Positions 1-9,348 of a stretch of DNA of 64,000 nucleotides are shown piece by piece. The DNA lies in the NCBI RefSeq assembly GCF_944391105.1, contig NZ_CALXSK010000013.1:1-64000 (forward strand). The letters are read 5' to 3'. This DNA is from an uncultured Victivallis sp. GTDB taxonomy: Bacteria; Verrucomicrobiota; Lentisphaeria; Victivallales; Victivallaceae. Every line of letters starts with the position of its first letter. The first letter of the stretch is position 1. Below the pieces are notes generated by a model that was not told the DNA's origin, did no database searches, and saw only the letters and a program-made list of their open reading frames with translations. The position numbers and the translations under genes are program-made.

Positions 1-1433
1 TGCGACCAGGCGAAGCCGGCGAGCTGCGGCAGGAAGCGGCAGTAACTCGTCGGGCAGCAGGAGCAGTCGAACCACGGTCGACGCTCGCGGGTAACTGTTT
101 CCCGATCATAATTCGTATCATCCACTGTGAGCGTATTAGCATAGAAGAAACGATCTCCCGAGAGGGAAATACCCGAGAGGCAGCCGTTGTAGAGCGACTG
201 TTCCATCGCGTCGGCGTACCGTGCCTCTCCGGTCGCGTCGGCCATGCGGCGCGCGAACTGCGCGAACGCCATCGAGGCGCAGCTCTCTGCATATGCGGTT
301 TGATTCGGCAGGTCGTAGTCGACGGTGAACGCCTCGCCGATGGCGGTCGATCCGCAGCCGCCGATCAGGTACATTCTTTTTTTCGTAACGCTGTCGAAGA
401 GTGTGCGACAGGCGTCGAGCAGAGTCTCGTCGCCCGTGCGCATGGCAACGTCGGCCATGCCGATGTAGAGGTAGAGTGCTCGGACCGCGTGGCCGACCGC
501 ATCCTTCTGCTCGCGGACCGGAAGATGAGCCTGACGGTTCTCCAGATCGGCTTCCGAGAGAGGTACATTGCGTCGTTTGGCCTCTTCGAGGAAGAAGTTG
601 GGTTTTCTGCCGCGTTCGTCGATGAAATATTCCGCAAGGTCGAGATACTTCTGTTCTCCGGTCGCGTCGGCGAGTTTGCACAGCGCAAGTTCGATCTCCT
701 CGTGTCCGGGATAGCCGTGGAGTTTGCCCGGTTCGGTTCCGAAGACCGTCGCGATGTAGTCGGCGTAGCGGCAGAGCGTGTCGAGGAACTTCCGATTCCC
801 GGTCGCGCGGAAGTGGGCGACGGCGGCTTCCATCATGTGCCCCGCGCAGAAGAGTTCATGCCGGTCGAAGACATTCTTCCAGCGCCGATCGGGTTCGACC
901 TGGGTTCCGTAGGCATTCAGATAGCCGTCCGGTTGCTGAGCGGAGATGACGAGGTCGACGTATCCGTCGAGTTCAGCGGCGAGCTTTTTGTCCTCCGGAT
1001 TCTGCGCGAGTGCGAGCGCCATGCCTTCAAGCACCTTCGCGACGTGGGCGTCCCAGAACATATGTGGACAATTCGGCATTCCGGGTTTCCAGGCGAGGCG
1101 GAATGAGTCGAATCTGCCACTCTCCCTGCATTTTGCGACTGCAGCGGGAATCGTGAATTTGCGGCAGCTTTCGATCCGCTGCGAGAAGACCGGATCGTTC
1201 AAGTGCACGGCAGTCGGCTCCACCGGAAAAAATGCTGATCTCATGGAGAAATTCCTTTCCTCGAAATGGATGTTCTGAGCGGGAGTGATGTTTTTTTCTG
1301 AAGGACGTTGTACGGCCGCAGCCTGTTTCCGTGTTATGGAATCCGCCCGTTCGTCTTTCAGATTTCCGCAACCGGAAGAGAGAAGGACAATGAACGTGGT
1401 GTGTGCGAGGATCAGCGGAAAATAGTTTTTCAA
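1..1433 (-). CDS. GH127-type beta-L-arabinofuranosidase lipoprotein (3' end cut by window)
   Basis: Glycoside hydrolase of the GH127/DUF1680 family; characterised members release terminal beta-L-arabinofuranose. About 477 residues are visible; the C-terminus lies beyond the window. Catalytic signatures are present: AESCAS with Glu383 and Cys385, and DCSCC with Cys459/Cys460, matching the Glu and zinc-binding Cys residues of the family. I start at TTG (1433) rather than the in-frame ATG at 1244 because TTG is preceded by AGAGGTGG and opens a lipoprotein signal peptide: Lys2, a hydrophobic stretch, then the lipobox LSSGC with Cys22. The ATG start would lose this signal. The enzyme is therefore probably membrane-anchored in the periplasm or on the outer membrane. 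It diverges from the AraC gene at 1548, its likely regulator. Family is certain; exact sugar specificity is inferred. Confidence 0.88.
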   Translation of the reverse strand, partial: MKNYFPLILAHTTFIVLLSSGCGNLKDERADSITRKQAAAVQRPSEKNITPAQNIHFEERNFSMRSAFFPVEPTAVHLNDPVFSQRIESCRKFTIPAAVAKCRESGRFDSFRLAWKPGMPNCPHMFWDAHVAKVLEGMALALAQNPEDKKLAAELDGYVDLVISAQQPDGYLNAYGTQVEPDRRWKNVFDRHELFCAGHMMEAAVAHFRATGNRKFLDTLCRYADYIATVFGTEPGKLHGYPGHEEIELALCKLADATGEQKYLDLAEYFIDERGRKPNFFLEEAKRRNVPLSEADLENRQAHLPVREQKDAVGHAVRALYLYIGMADVAMRTGDETLLDACRTLFDSVTKKRMYLIGGCGSTAIGEAFTVDYDLPNQTAYAESCASMAFAQFARRMADATGEARYADAMEQSLYNGCLSGISLSGDRFFYANTLTVDDTNYDRETVTRERRPWFDCSCCPTSYCRFLPQLAGFAWS

Positions 1434-1478
1434 CGTCGGCCACCTCTTGGTGAAAGGAGTTTCTCTTGATTGCGAAAT

Positions 1479-1484
1479 ATTATA
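1479..1484 (-). promoter_or_regulatory. -10 element for the GH127 gene
   Basis: A TATAAT hexamer on the minus strand lies 46 bases upstream of the TTG start at 1433. No good -35 is visible at 16-18 bases, which fits a promoter that needs an activator, such as the divergent AraC protein. Inferred from sequence only. Confidence 0.4.
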
Positions 1485-1547
1485 CCTCAATTTGCTTTTT
1501 GCGGCGAGAGTGATAAATTAGATGAAAAAGGAGACAATTCCGACTTC

Positions 1548-2348
1548 ATGAAAAAGATGGAACTAGTTGAACTCATTCATGCCGGGCGTTTTGTTTCACG
1601 TGGGAGGGGGAGGCACATAACCCGGATTATCGACAGTTACGAGTTGATTTTCGTGCAATCCGGAACGCTTGAGATGTTTGAAGCGGAAAGAAATTATGCC
1701 GTTCCGGCCGGGAGTTTTCTGCTGCTGCACCCGGGACTGCGGCATGGTGGATTGTCCGCCTACGGGAACGATCTGGTTTTCTTCTGGTGTCATTTTCTGC
1801 CGCGCGGCGTCGAACGGAAGGCGCGGCTGGAGGCGATGGACACCTGTCGGGCGGTGGTTCGCCCGGAACGGATGGGGGAGTATTTTCAGCTGCTGCTCTC
1901 CGAACTGCGCGAGGTCGGCTCCGGCTGTTCGGCGGATCTGCTGGCCGAACTGCTGCTGGCGGAAGCGGAACGGATTTCTCCTGCCGCCGAAGCAGACGAT
2001 TGTGTCGCTTCAGAGCTGGCGAGCCGGGCGAAGGAGTACATCATCCTTCATTTCGAGGAGTCGCTTTCGACCGCGGTTCTCGGAGAGGCGCTTCACTGCA
2101 ATCCGGATTACCTGAACCGGGTCTGTCATCGCAGTTGGGGACACACCGTGACGGAGGAGATCAATCTTGCGCGGTTGCGCTACGCCTGCCGTCTGCTCTC
2201 TCAGGGAAAACTCAGCGTGAAGGAGATCGCATTCGAGTCGGGATTCAACGATCCGGCCTATTTCCGGCGGCGGTTCCGCCGGGAGTTCGGACTCTCCCCG
2301 GCGGAGTACCGCGCGGCTCATTCTCTCGGGCACGTGAATACGGCCTGA
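1548..2348 (+). CDS. AraC-family transcriptional regulator
   Basis: DNA-binding regulator of about 266 residues. The N-terminal half is a cupin-like sensing domain (around residues 10-120: a YELIFVQSG-type strand, then a PAGSFLLLHPG turn). The C-terminal 100 residues hold the two helix-turn-helix motifs of AraC/XylS proteins; the second reads SVKEIAFESGFNDPAYFRRR, followed by FGLSPAEYR. I chose the ATG at 1548, with AAAAGGAGA about 12 bases upstream; a TTG at 1470 is in frame but lacks a ribosome site. It is divergent from the GH127 lipoprotein and convergent with the clan-A glycosidase, so local sugar control, probably of GH127, is likely. The ligand is unknown. Confidence 0.85.
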   Translation: MKKMELVELIHAGRFVSRGRGRHITRIIDSYELIFVQSGTLEMFEAERNYAVPAGSFLLLHPGLRHGGLSAYGNDLVFFWCHFLPRGVERKARLEAMDTCRAVVRPERMGEYFQLLLSELREVGSGCSADLLAELLLAEAERISPAAEADDCVASELASRAKEYIILHFEESLSTAVLGEALHCNPDYLNRVCHRSWGHTVTEEINLARLRYACRLLSQGKLSVKEIAFESGFNDPAYFRRRFRREFGLSPAEYRAAHSLGHVNTA

Positions 2349-2368
2349 AATCCGGATCGTTTTCCGAC

Positions 2369-5300
2369 TCATTCGAAGAACACGACCGGATAACGCAGCG
2401 TGTTGCGCTCGTCACCGACACCGGGAGCGAGCCGGATCCATCCTTCCCGCTCGTCGCCGGGAACATCACTGTCGTTCACGAGCAGATTGAATCGGAATCC
2501 CTCCCACAGCATCTGCGGGGTCAATCCGATGGCTTTGAACGGGATGTGGATTTCACAGGTCGTGACGGATCCGACACGGCCGGCCTTCGACCGGATCGCG
2601 GAGCGCGCGGCTGCGGCCGTGAATCCTTCCGGCGCTCTCCACACCCAGTGTTCTCCGCCTGCGGAAGTCAACGCGTTTCCGAGTTCCCACTCCCCCTTCT
2701 GACCGGGCAGCTGGAAAAAGAGCTGCAAGCTGTCGCCGCGCCAGATTTCGGAACCGGAGTCGTTCTGGCGGTGAATGTCATCGGTCACTTCGGCCCGGAC
2801 GACCAGTTCGTCCTGTTCGATTCCACAGCTGATGCGCGCACTCAGATCTTCCGGGCCTTCCCAGATGGAGTGTCCCGGTACTTTGTCGTAGACGCTCACA
2901 ACCTGTCCGCGGCGGTTGAGCACGAAATCGGGATTCTCCGGCGACAACGCGCGCGAGAGTTTCCACGCCGGATAGACCGGAATCAAAATTTCGGCTTCGC
3001 CTCCTCCCGGAATCGCGATCCGAAGCGGGAGTTGCCGCATTTCCGTACCGAGTCCGCTGCCGACGGTCAGGGTTTTGCGGATTTTCGTCCGGCTGCCGGG
3101 GACGGCTTTCAGGAGGAATTTCTTTTCCCGGATCTGAAACGGCTTTTCCGCGGCGAGTTCGCACTTCAGCATCGGAATGGAGTCGTCCGGCAATTCGAAC
3201 TCCAGCGTAGCCGGCCTTCCTTCCGCAACGGGGCCGATTGTGGCGATGTTCAGCACCGGATGGAATGCGAGACGGCTGCCGCCCTCCACAACGAGGCTCT
3301 CCGGAATTCGGCCGGGCTGAAAGAGAAAACGACCGTTTTCCAGAGGCACATCGGTCGAATTGCCCATGATGTCGACCCGGCGGACGCGGGTTCCGTCGGT
3401 CGTCCCCGCGTAAAGGCCGCCGGTGGCGTCGTCGGCGGAGACTTCCCGCCAGGCTCCGAGGATAAGTTCTCCTTTTTTCCGGAACAGAAACGCGAATTCC
3501 CCCGTCCCGAGCGGCAGTTCACGATCGAAATCCGCATCCCGGTAGAGGTTCACCAGTGCCGCGAAGGCCGGATAGACCGCTTTCGGATAGAAGTCGTTTG
3601 TGACCATGCCGTAATTGTGCTCCGCATCGGTCACGCTGAAGCCGTCGTTGCGCAGATCGTACCAGGTGTAGCCGATCGCGCCGCGCGCCCGGGCGAAGAT
3701 CAGTTTTTTGAAGAGCGATTCGGCCTGAAGCTGTTCCCGTCCCCCGAGCGAATGCATGGCGGTTTCGTTTGCAAACCAGGGAACGGCCGTGCCGGTCTCG
3801 CGCCGCTGCGGCAGAAACAATTCGTCGATCACCTGCCGGAACACGCCGAATTCTCCGTGCTGATGAAATGCGTGCACGTCGAATGTTCCCCGGGCGAGTT
3901 CGAGAAAACGGCGTTGATACTCGACCTGGGCCGGAGCGGTGAGCCCCGCAAAACCGCCGTTCATCATGCGCGCTTCCGGATCGGCTCTGCGGATCTCTTC
4001 GGCCGAGGCCGCGAGCAGCCGCGCATAATCTTCCACGCCGAAGTTGGCGAAGTGTGTGAGATCCGGTTCGTTCCAGACCTCCCAGAAACGGATTTTCCCG
4101 CGATAGCGGCTCACCGTGTTGCGGACGTACAAGCGCCAGAGTTCAAGATCAGGCATGGAGCGACCGTTGTTCAACCGGTCGGGCGAGCCGTCACGCATCT
4201 TTGCGTCGGCGGCTTTGCCCCACTGGTTGCAAAGCCCGAATCCGGCCTGAAGCTCCATCCCGGAAGCGGCGTATTGTTCCACCATGCGGTCGTAGAGCGT
4301 GTAATCCCACGCGCCTTTTTTCGGCTGGACGATCTCCCAGCCGGGCGAGGAACGGATCACCTTCGCGCCTGCGAGCGCACAGGCGAGCACCTCAAGTTCC
4401 CGGTCACGGATTCCCCAGCGTTCGGTATGCGTGCAGATTCCGAAAAGAAATCCCTGCGCTCGTCCCGGAGTCGGTCCGGCGGGGGTCATGCGGGCGAAGC
4501 TGATCCGCCCGGAAACTCCTTCCGAAGAGTTCTCATCCGGATTGACAAAGCGATAGTCGACGTAGTAGATTCCGTCGCGCGGAAATGGAGTCGTGTCAAC
4601 AGGAATGCGCATTGATTTTCCGGCGGGCAGAGCGATGTCCCGTTCGAACTGGGCGCATTCTCCGAAGTAGTCGGAAAGCGTGAACTTTCCCTTGAGTGTG
4701 AGCGGCCTCTCCGCCCGGTTGGTCAGCACGAGTACCGCGGTGCGGCTCTTCCCCGGCAACAGCAGATGAAGCGGATGGCCTGTATCCACCGCTGCGGAGA
4801 GTGCGGCGGCGGTTTCTTTCTCCGTCCATAATTCGAGCGTTTCGAGTTCGAGCCGGAGCGAGCCGCCGCGGTTGTCGATCCGGAGTTGCTCGATTCTTAC
4901 GGGCGAGGCAAGCCCGGCAAGCGGAAACGACAGGCGGTTCCGGCCGGAAACAAGGGGGAGCGCCGTGAGCAGCTGCGACTTCCCGGCGCCGTCGCGGACG
5001 CGCACTGCCACCGTGGCGTTCCCGTTTTGAAGCGTACAGCTCAGACGCAGTTCCCGGCACTCCTCCGCCGGGCGGATGGCGAACATTCGCTCGTTCAGAA
5101 AAATTTCGCCGTTCCGGTCAGCCGAGACCGTCTGTTTTTCGAGTCTGCCGGCTCCCCAGCTTTTCCAGAACTCCGCTTTTTCATCGAAGTTCCAGGAGTA
5201 TTCGAGCACCGGAATCTTCTTCTTTTCCTCCGGAAAGCGGAAACGAAGTGCGCCGAACCAGACCGGACCGGAACTCTCCCGGCAGAACCCCGCTCCAAAT

Positions 5301-5782
5301 CCGATGAGCCGTGCGGGGAAATCGATCGTCTTGTTCCCGTCGCCTCCCCAGCAACTGTTGAAGTTGCGCGGCGTGAGGCGGCAGCGGATGGTTTTCCAGC
5401 CGGGGAGATCGTCTCCGGCCGGGCAGCTCCACTGGAACACCTCGCCGGAGGCGTCGGCGATCCGGAATCCGCAGCTGTCAAGCTGCCGTCTGCCGCTGGA
5501 ACTGTAATCGAGCGCGAGTTCCAGCTCCTGAAACGAGGTGATTTGGAGCGGCTTGCGCAAATTCACCTCCGCAAACTTGAAGCGGCTGAAATCCCAGCCG
5601 AGTCGGGTTGCGGGTTTCCCGTCGGGAGCGGTTGTGAATTCCAGACTTTGGCCTCGCGTTTCTCCTTTGTACAGGTAACTTCCGCCGGCACGGAGAAATG
5701 AGTTGTCCATCTCCTGCGCGCCGGAAAGAGCAGAGGCCAGCGCCAGTGTCAGCCCCGTGAAGAATGTGTACGGTTTTCTCAT
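2369..5782 (-). CDS. Secreted clan-A glycosidase (GH39-like) with C-terminal CBM9-like domain
   Basis: A 1137-residue secreted enzyme with an N-terminal signal peptide (cleavage near Ala22). Residues 25-440 look like beta-sandwich carbohydrate-binding modules. A TIM barrel follows at roughly 445-760, with the acid/base in FWEVWNEPD (Glu572) and a likely nucleophile in WFANETAM (Glu673), the strand-4/strand-7 pair of clan GH-A. The C-terminus (about 960-1137) has the D-D and W-GDS-LQLFF pattern of CBM9/DOMON-type domains. It is the last gene of cassette A; only three bases separate it from the pseudopilin stop, and with no clear ribosome site it is probably translationally coupled. Family assignment to GH39 versus another clan-A family is uncertain; substrate unknown. 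Confidence 0.78.
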   Translation of the reverse strand: MRKPYTFFTGLTLALASALSGAQEMDNSFLRAGGSYLYKGETRGQSLEFTTAPDGKPATRLGWDFSRFKFAEVNLRKPLQITSFQELELALDYSSSGRRQLDSCGFRIADASGEVFQWSCPAGDDLPGWKTIRCRLTPRNFNSCWGGDGNKTIDFPARLIGFGAGFCRESSGPVWFGALRFRFPEEKKKIPVLEYSWNFDEKAEFWKSWGAGRLEKQTVSADRNGEIFLNERMFAIRPAEECRELRLSCTLQNGNATVAVRVRDGAGKSQLLTALPLVSGRNRLSFPLAGLASPVRIEQLRIDNRGGSLRLELETLELWTEKETAAALSAAVDTGHPLHLLLPGKSRTAVLVLTNRAERPLTLKGKFTLSDYFGECAQFERDIALPAGKSMRIPVDTTPFPRDGIYYVDYRFVNPDENSSEGVSGRISFARMTPAGPTPGRAQGFLFGICTHTERWGIRDRELEVLACALAGAKVIRSSPGWEIVQPKKGAWDYTLYDRMVEQYAASGMELQAGFGLCNQWGKAADAKMRDGSPDRLNNGRSMPDLELWRLYVRNTVSRYRGKIRFWEVWNEPDLTHFANFGVEDYARLLAASAEEIRRADPEARMMNGGFAGLTAPAQVEYQRRFLELARGTFDVHAFHQHGEFGVFRQVIDELFLPQRRETGTAVPWFANETAMHSLGGREQLQAESLFKKLIFARARGAIGYTWYDLRNDGFSVTDAEHNYGMVTNDFYPKAVYPAFAALVNLYRDADFDRELPLGTGEFAFLFRKKGELILGAWREVSADDATGGLYAGTTDGTRVRRVDIMGNSTDVPLENGRFLFQPGRIPESLVVEGGSRLAFHPVLNIATIGPVAEGRPATLEFELPDDSIPMLKCELAAEKPFQIREKKFLLKAVPGSRTKIRKTLTVGSGLGTEMRQLPLRIAIPGGGEAEILIPVYPAWKLSRALSPENPDFVLNRRGQVVSVYDKVPGHSIWEGPEDLSARISCGIEQDELVVRAEVTDDIHRQNDSGSEIWRGDSLQLFFQLPGQKGEWELGNALTSAGGEHWVWRAPEGFTAAAARSAIRSKAGRVGSVTTCEIHIPFKAIGLTPQMLWEGFRFNLLVNDSDVPGDEREGWIRLAPGVGDERNTLRYPVVFFE

Positions 5783-5785
5783 GAT

Positions 5786-6523
5786 TCAGTCGACATACCA
5801 GGAGTAATGTTCCTGGAGCAGCTGGTTGTTGTCAGGATCGAAAAATACCTGACTGTTGTATTTTTTGACATGCAGACCGATGCAGAGCCCGTTCCGCTCT
5901 CCCCCCTGACCGTCGTGCCCGTATTCCGGCTTGAACTCCCACCAGGGGGCGGTATTCGTCCCGTTCTGCTGACTGTATTCGTTGCCGCCGAGAATGATGC
6001 GGTCGGAAAGCAGAACCATGTTCGGCGTGTTCCTCCCATATTTGGAGGGGTTGGAGTTGCTGATTTTGTCCAGGCGGATCGCCCGTTCGCGTGGAATGTC
6101 CTGACCGGATTTGTAGATGGCGGTTCCGTTGGTGCCGAGCCCGTAGTTGAAGGTGTAGCTGACCCGGGTTTTCTTGCTTCCCGCGATCGGATTTTTATCG
6201 GTCGGACAGGTCAGAATCGGGGCGACCGTCCGGAAACGGGCGCCGTGGCTGCCGTCTCCTCCCATGATCTGCACGAGAATCTCGTCCCATGACCATGGCT
6301 GGGATTCATCGGTACTGCCATTGGTGCGCGGCGGAAAGTAATCCCCGTTCTCATACATCGCCAGCCCCGTGCCGAGCTGTTTGAGATTGTTGATGCAGGC
6401 GGTTGATTGACCGGCGTATCTGGCCCGGTTCAACGCGGGCAGCAGCATCGATGCGAGAATGGCGATGATCGCAATTACCACCAGCAGTTCAATCAATGTG
6501 AAATATCTCATCCGTTTCTTCAT
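5786..6523 (-). CDS. Pseudopilin, type II secretion-like (cassette A)
   Basis: A 245-residue protein with a class III (prepilin peptidase) signal: a short basic leader, then [20 protein letters not shown], where Glu is the conserved +5 residue and the rest the assembly helix. The globular part starts with the usual CINNLKQLG segment. The C-terminal H-X9-DG signature of this PVC-type family is degraded: His is followed ten residues later by Asp-Pro, with no Asp-Gly. A strong AAGGAGGAAAATC precedes the ATG. It is the second gene of cassette A, 35 bases after the regulator. Expected to be processed and assembled at the inner membrane; its role beside a glycosidase is not established. Confidence 0.85.
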   Translation of the reverse strand: MKKRMRYFTLIELLVVIAIIAILASMLLPALNRARYAGQSTACINNLKQLGTGLAMYENGDYFPPRTNGSTDESQPWSWDEILVQIMGGDGSHGARFRTVAPILTCPTDKNPIAGSKKTRVSYTFNYGLGTNGTAIYKSGQDIPRERAIRLDKISNSNPSKYGRNTPNMVLLSDRIILGGNEYSQQNGTNTAPWWEFKPEYGHDGQGGERNGLCIGLHVKKYNSQVFFDPDNNQLLQEHYSWYVD

Positions 6524-6558
6524 GATTTTCCTCCTTCTTGTTGAAGAGTTGAAAAATT

Positions 6559-7662
6559 TTACAGCATCAGATTTCTGACACTGGCTCGACGATGCAGTTC
6601 CGGAGGAGTCAGAGACCGTTCCGGAAATTTTTTCTCCGGCATCAGGATGATCTCAAACGCCCGGTCCATCAGTACACGTGCCGGATAGGAGACCGTTGTG
6701 AGTGCCGGTATCGTATAATTTTCACTTCCACAGAAACAGGATGTCGCGATGACGGAAATCTCATCGGGACATCGCCTCCCCAGCTCGTTCAATGCCGCAA
6801 GGCCTGCCTGCGCGCCGGGACACGTATCGTAAAAAATGGCCGTCACTTCCGGATGCTCCTGCAGCAGTGGCAGCGTTCCATAGTACCCGGCATCGAGAGA
6901 ACTCTGCCAGGAGGCGTTCACCATGGGAGACTTCCGGATGTTCTTCCAGCGCAATCTGCGATCGTACAGCGCCTGCTTGACGCCGTTCAGAAACTCCTTG
7001 CGGCTTGGAGTGAACGGTTCGTTTGCCACATAACCGATTTCGCGATGGCCGTTTTCCAAAAGCTCATTCATCAGCAGAAATCCCTGCCGGAACTGGTCGC
7101 CGCAGACGCCGTAAAGCCCCGGCATCCGGCAATCGGTGAACTGATCCGCAGCCACGACCCGCCGCGCATATTGCAGCAGCTGGTGATAAACGCTGCACGG
7201 CACACCTTCCCCCGGGGGAATGACAATGACCCCGAGCAGTTCGGTCGAGCGCTCCGCCATGGAAAACAGAATCGAGTAATCGCTTTTCGGCCGCAGTTTC
7301 ACCGGAGTCAGCCGGATGTTGTGCTTCGACGCAAGCTCTTCCGCCTGATCGACCATCTCCCAGAGGATGGACCCGAAAAAATTCGGGTAAACGATGATGA
7401 TTTCTCCTTGAAAACGACCGGTCCTCCCGGTTTCGCCGTCCGCATACCGGATCTCCGTGTCGCGCGGCATGACGTAGGTCCCGCTGCCGATTCGCCGCCG
7501 CACATACGATTCCCGCTCCAGTTCCACGATCACTTTGTTGACCGTACTGCGCGAAAATCCATACTTTTCGCTCAGCTCCCGTTCCGTCGGCAGCCGCGTC
7601 CCCGGCGCGCTGACCCGGATCTGTTCGAGCAATTGCAGCTTCAGGTGTTCGCTTTTTGACAT
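6559..7662 (-). CDS. GntR/LacI hybrid transcriptional regulator (cassette A)
   Basis: A 367-residue regulator with an N-terminal GntR winged helix (about residues 1-70; [20 protein letters not shown], then the [10 protein letters not shown] wing) and a C-terminal periplasmic-binding-protein-like sensor of the LacI/GalR type (about 85-360). Such GntR-AraR-type hybrids usually sense a sugar and repress a linked catabolic operon. It is the first gene of cassette A and sits behind a consensus promoter, which suggests autoregulation. The start at 7662 has no strong ribosome site; no better in-frame start is seen. The ligand is unknown, presumably a product of the glycosidase at the operon end. Confidence 0.87.
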   Translation of the reverse strand: MSKSEHLKLQLLEQIRVSAPGTRLPTERELSEKYGFSRSTVNKVIVELERESYVRRRIGSGTYVMPRDTEIRYADGETGRTGRFQGEIIIVYPNFFGSILWEMVDQAEELASKHNIRLTPVKLRPKSDYSILFSMAERSTELLGVIVIPPGEGVPCSVYHQLLQYARRVVAADQFTDCRMPGLYGVCGDQFRQGFLLMNELLENGHREIGYVANEPFTPSRKEFLNGVKQALYDRRLRWKNIRKSPMVNASWQSSLDAGYYGTLPLLQEHPEVTAIFYDTCPGAQAGLAALNELGRRCPDEISVIATSCFCGSENYTIPALTTVSYPARVLMDRAFEIILMPEKKFPERSLTPPELHRRASVRNLML

Positions 7663-7720
7663 CGATCAAAACCGCTTGAATCAAAGATTTTGCTATTTTT
7701 TATTGAATTGGTCTACACAT

Positions 7721-7749
7721 ATTATACCACAAAGCTGCGCCAATGTCAA
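7721..7749 (-). promoter_or_regulatory. Sigma-70 promoter of cassette A
   Basis: On the minus strand TTGACA (7749-7744), a 17-base spacer and TATAAT (7726-7721) form a perfect consensus promoter about 60 bases upstream of the regulator start. Just downstream is a half-site TAGACCAA that may be part of the operator. The promoter is seen directly; the operator is a guess. Confidence 0.8.
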
Positions 7750-7905
7750 CTATTTTTCCGGAAAAATTTGATTTTTCCTGCCGCCGGAGGAGCCTTTGAC
7801 CCGAAACGCTTTTTTCTTTCATTCCGGCGTGGGGGGCGGGCTTGAAATCGTGACGGGGGGGAGGTATATTGAACGAAGCGGGTCATTCTCTAACACAGGA
7901 GTTTT

Positions 7906-8670
7906 ATGATGAAAAAACAGCAGATCGCCGCTCAGCTCTACACCCTCCGGGATTTTCTGAAAACCGAACCTGAAATCGCTGAATCCCTGAAGAAAGTCAA
8001 AGCGATCGGTTACGATGCCGTTCAAATTTCCGGCATGGGACCGATCGCGGAAGAGAAACTGGCCGCCATCTGCGCGGACCTCGGGCTTGACATCTGCGCA
8101 ACCCACGAGGGCGGACAGATGATCGTCGAAGAGCCGGAGCGGGTCATCGAGCGGCTCGACAAACTGAACTGCAAATATACGGCTTATCCATGGCCGCACA
8201 TCATTCCGGCGACGCGCGCGGAGGCGGTCGACCTCGCGCACAGGATCAACGCTTCCGCCGAAAAACTGGCCGCCGCCGGGAAAGTGCTCTGCTACCACAA
8301 CCACGACATCGAATTCATGCGCATGGAGGACGGAGCGCTGATTCTCGACCTCTTTTATGACAACGCCCCCGCGCTTCAGGGCGAAATCGATACCTTCTGG
8401 GTGCAGGCCGGCGGCCAGAATCCTTCCTGCTGGGTGCGCAAACTCTCCGGACGCATGCCGCTGCTGCATCTGAAGGATTACGGCATCCACGAGCGCCAGC
8501 GTGCGATGTTCCCGATCGGTTCGGGCAATCTCGACTGGAAGTCGATCATCGCCGAAGGGGAGGCTGCCGGCGTCGAATACTTCATCGTCGAACAGGATGT
8601 CTGCCTGAAGGATCCTTTCGAGTCGCTCGCGGACAGCTTCCGTTATCTCGTGAAAAACTTCGTGAAATAA
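7906..8670 (+). CDS. Sugar phosphate isomerase/epimerase family (xylose isomerase-like TIM barrel)
   Basis: A 254-residue cytoplasmic protein without signal peptide, of the AP-endonuclease-2/xylose-isomerase-like superfamily (relatives IolE, IolI, hydroxypyruvate isomerase). Supporting motifs are AAQLYTLRDF at the N-terminus, LCYHNHDIEF in the middle and LLHLKDY followed by IGSGNLDW near the end, the usual metal-binding His/Glu/Asp strands. ACAGGAG lies just before two adjacent ATGs (7906 and 7909); the second has the better spacing. Monocistronic, divergent from cassette A. The reaction cannot be read from sequence; keto-sugar or inositol-type isomerisation is the usual job. Confidence 0.8.
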   Translation: MMKKQQIAAQLYTLRDFLKTEPEIAESLKKVKAIGYDAVQISGMGPIAEEKLAAICADLGLDICATHEGGQMIVEEPERVIERLDKLNCKYTAYPWPHIIPATRAEAVDLAHRINASAEKLAAAGKVLCYHNHDIEFMRMEDGALILDLFYDNAPALQGEIDTFWVQAGGQNPSCWVRKLSGRMPLLHLKDYGIHERQRAMFPIGSGNLDWKSIIAEGEAAGVEYFIVEQDVCLKDPFESLADSFRYLVKNFVK

Positions 8671-8787
8671 TCCCGGAAACAGCGGGAGCCGGCAGATCAT
8701 CCGGCGCGACACGAATCTTCTCTCGACTGCTCTGCGGGGGGGAGGCGCCGGGCGTCTCTGCCGCAGGGCATTTCAGCCGGAGTTCCT

Positions 8788-8814
8788 CGGGAACCCCCGG
8801 CTCCATGGTTCCCG
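8788..8814. terminator. Hairpin between convergent genes
   Basis: CGGGAACC (8788-8795) and GGTTCCCG (8807-8814) form an 8-base-pair stem in the 190-base gap between the convergent isomerase-like gene and the heptose adenylyltransferase gene. There is no T-run, so the terminator role is tentative. Confidence 0.35.
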
Positions 8815-8859
8815 GGGTCTTCGAACGTGGAAGGCCGCTCCGGGCACGGGATGAAGTGG

Positions 8860-9348
8860 TCAGCGCCGGATCTTCTCGATGATGGTGGTCGTCGAAAATC
8901 CCGGAACAAACGGTTTGAACCGGATCTCCGTCCCGGCCTCTTCGAGCGCCGCCCGTTCGGTCGGGTCGAGCTTCTCAAGCGTGTAATCGCCGCCTTTCAC
9001 ATAGAGGTCCGCGGCCAGTTCGCGCAGTTCGCGGTCGCACCGTTCGCCATCGAAGACCACTGCGGCATCGACGCTTGCAAGCGCGCAGAGCATGTAACAG
9101 CGACTGTACTGATCCACGACCGGCCGTTCGGGTCCCTTCAACCGGCTCACGCTCGCGTCGGAGTTCACCAGTACGAGCAGAGCGTCGCCGAGCGAACGGC
9201 TCTCGTACAGATACGCGGCGTGACCACGGTGCATGATGTCGAAACAGCCGTTGGTGATGACGAGTTTCTTCCCCTGTGAGCGCAGGGTTTCGCGCCACTT
9301 CTTCGCCTGTTCGAGAGTCATGACGCCGTCTGCGGGATTCTTATTCAT
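8860..9348 (-). CDS. rfaE2: D-glycero-beta-D-manno-heptose 1-phosphate adenylyltransferase
   Basis: Nucleotidyltransferase of about 162 residues equivalent to the C-terminal half of HldE: it adenylates heptose-1-phosphate to ADP-heptose for the LPS core. The N-terminal TNGCFDIMHRGHAAYL contains the HxGH-type active-site signature; LADLYVKGGDYT and the ending STTTIIEKIR are standard. The kinase half is absent, so it must be encoded elsewhere. I start at ATG 9348 with GGGAGGAG seven bases upstream; it overlaps the dCMP deaminase end by eight bases, so the genes are co-transcribed. It indicates a Gram-negative envelope with a heptose-containing LPS or similar glycan. Confidence 0.9.
   Translation of the reverse strand: MNKNPADGVMTLEQAKKWRETLRSQGKKLVITNGCFDIMHRGHAAYLYESRSLGDALLVLVNSDASVSRLKGPERPVVDQYSRCYMLCALASVDAAVVFDGERCDRELRELAADLYVKGGDYTLEKLDPTERAALEEAGTEIRFKPFVPGFSTTTIIEKIRR

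Noticed and set aside
1787..4615. Open frame of 942 codons on the plus strand
   Set aside because: It lies antisense to the clan-A glycosidase and the end of the AraC gene, is very Arg/Gly/Pro-rich, has no domain motif or ribosome site, and is a by-product of high GC on the opposite strand.
2369..5782. Assignment of the cassette A enzyme to GH42 or GH5
   Set aside because: The WNEPD and ANET residues fit clan A generally, but the flanking sequence is closer to GH39-type enzymes; not specific enough for a firm call either way.
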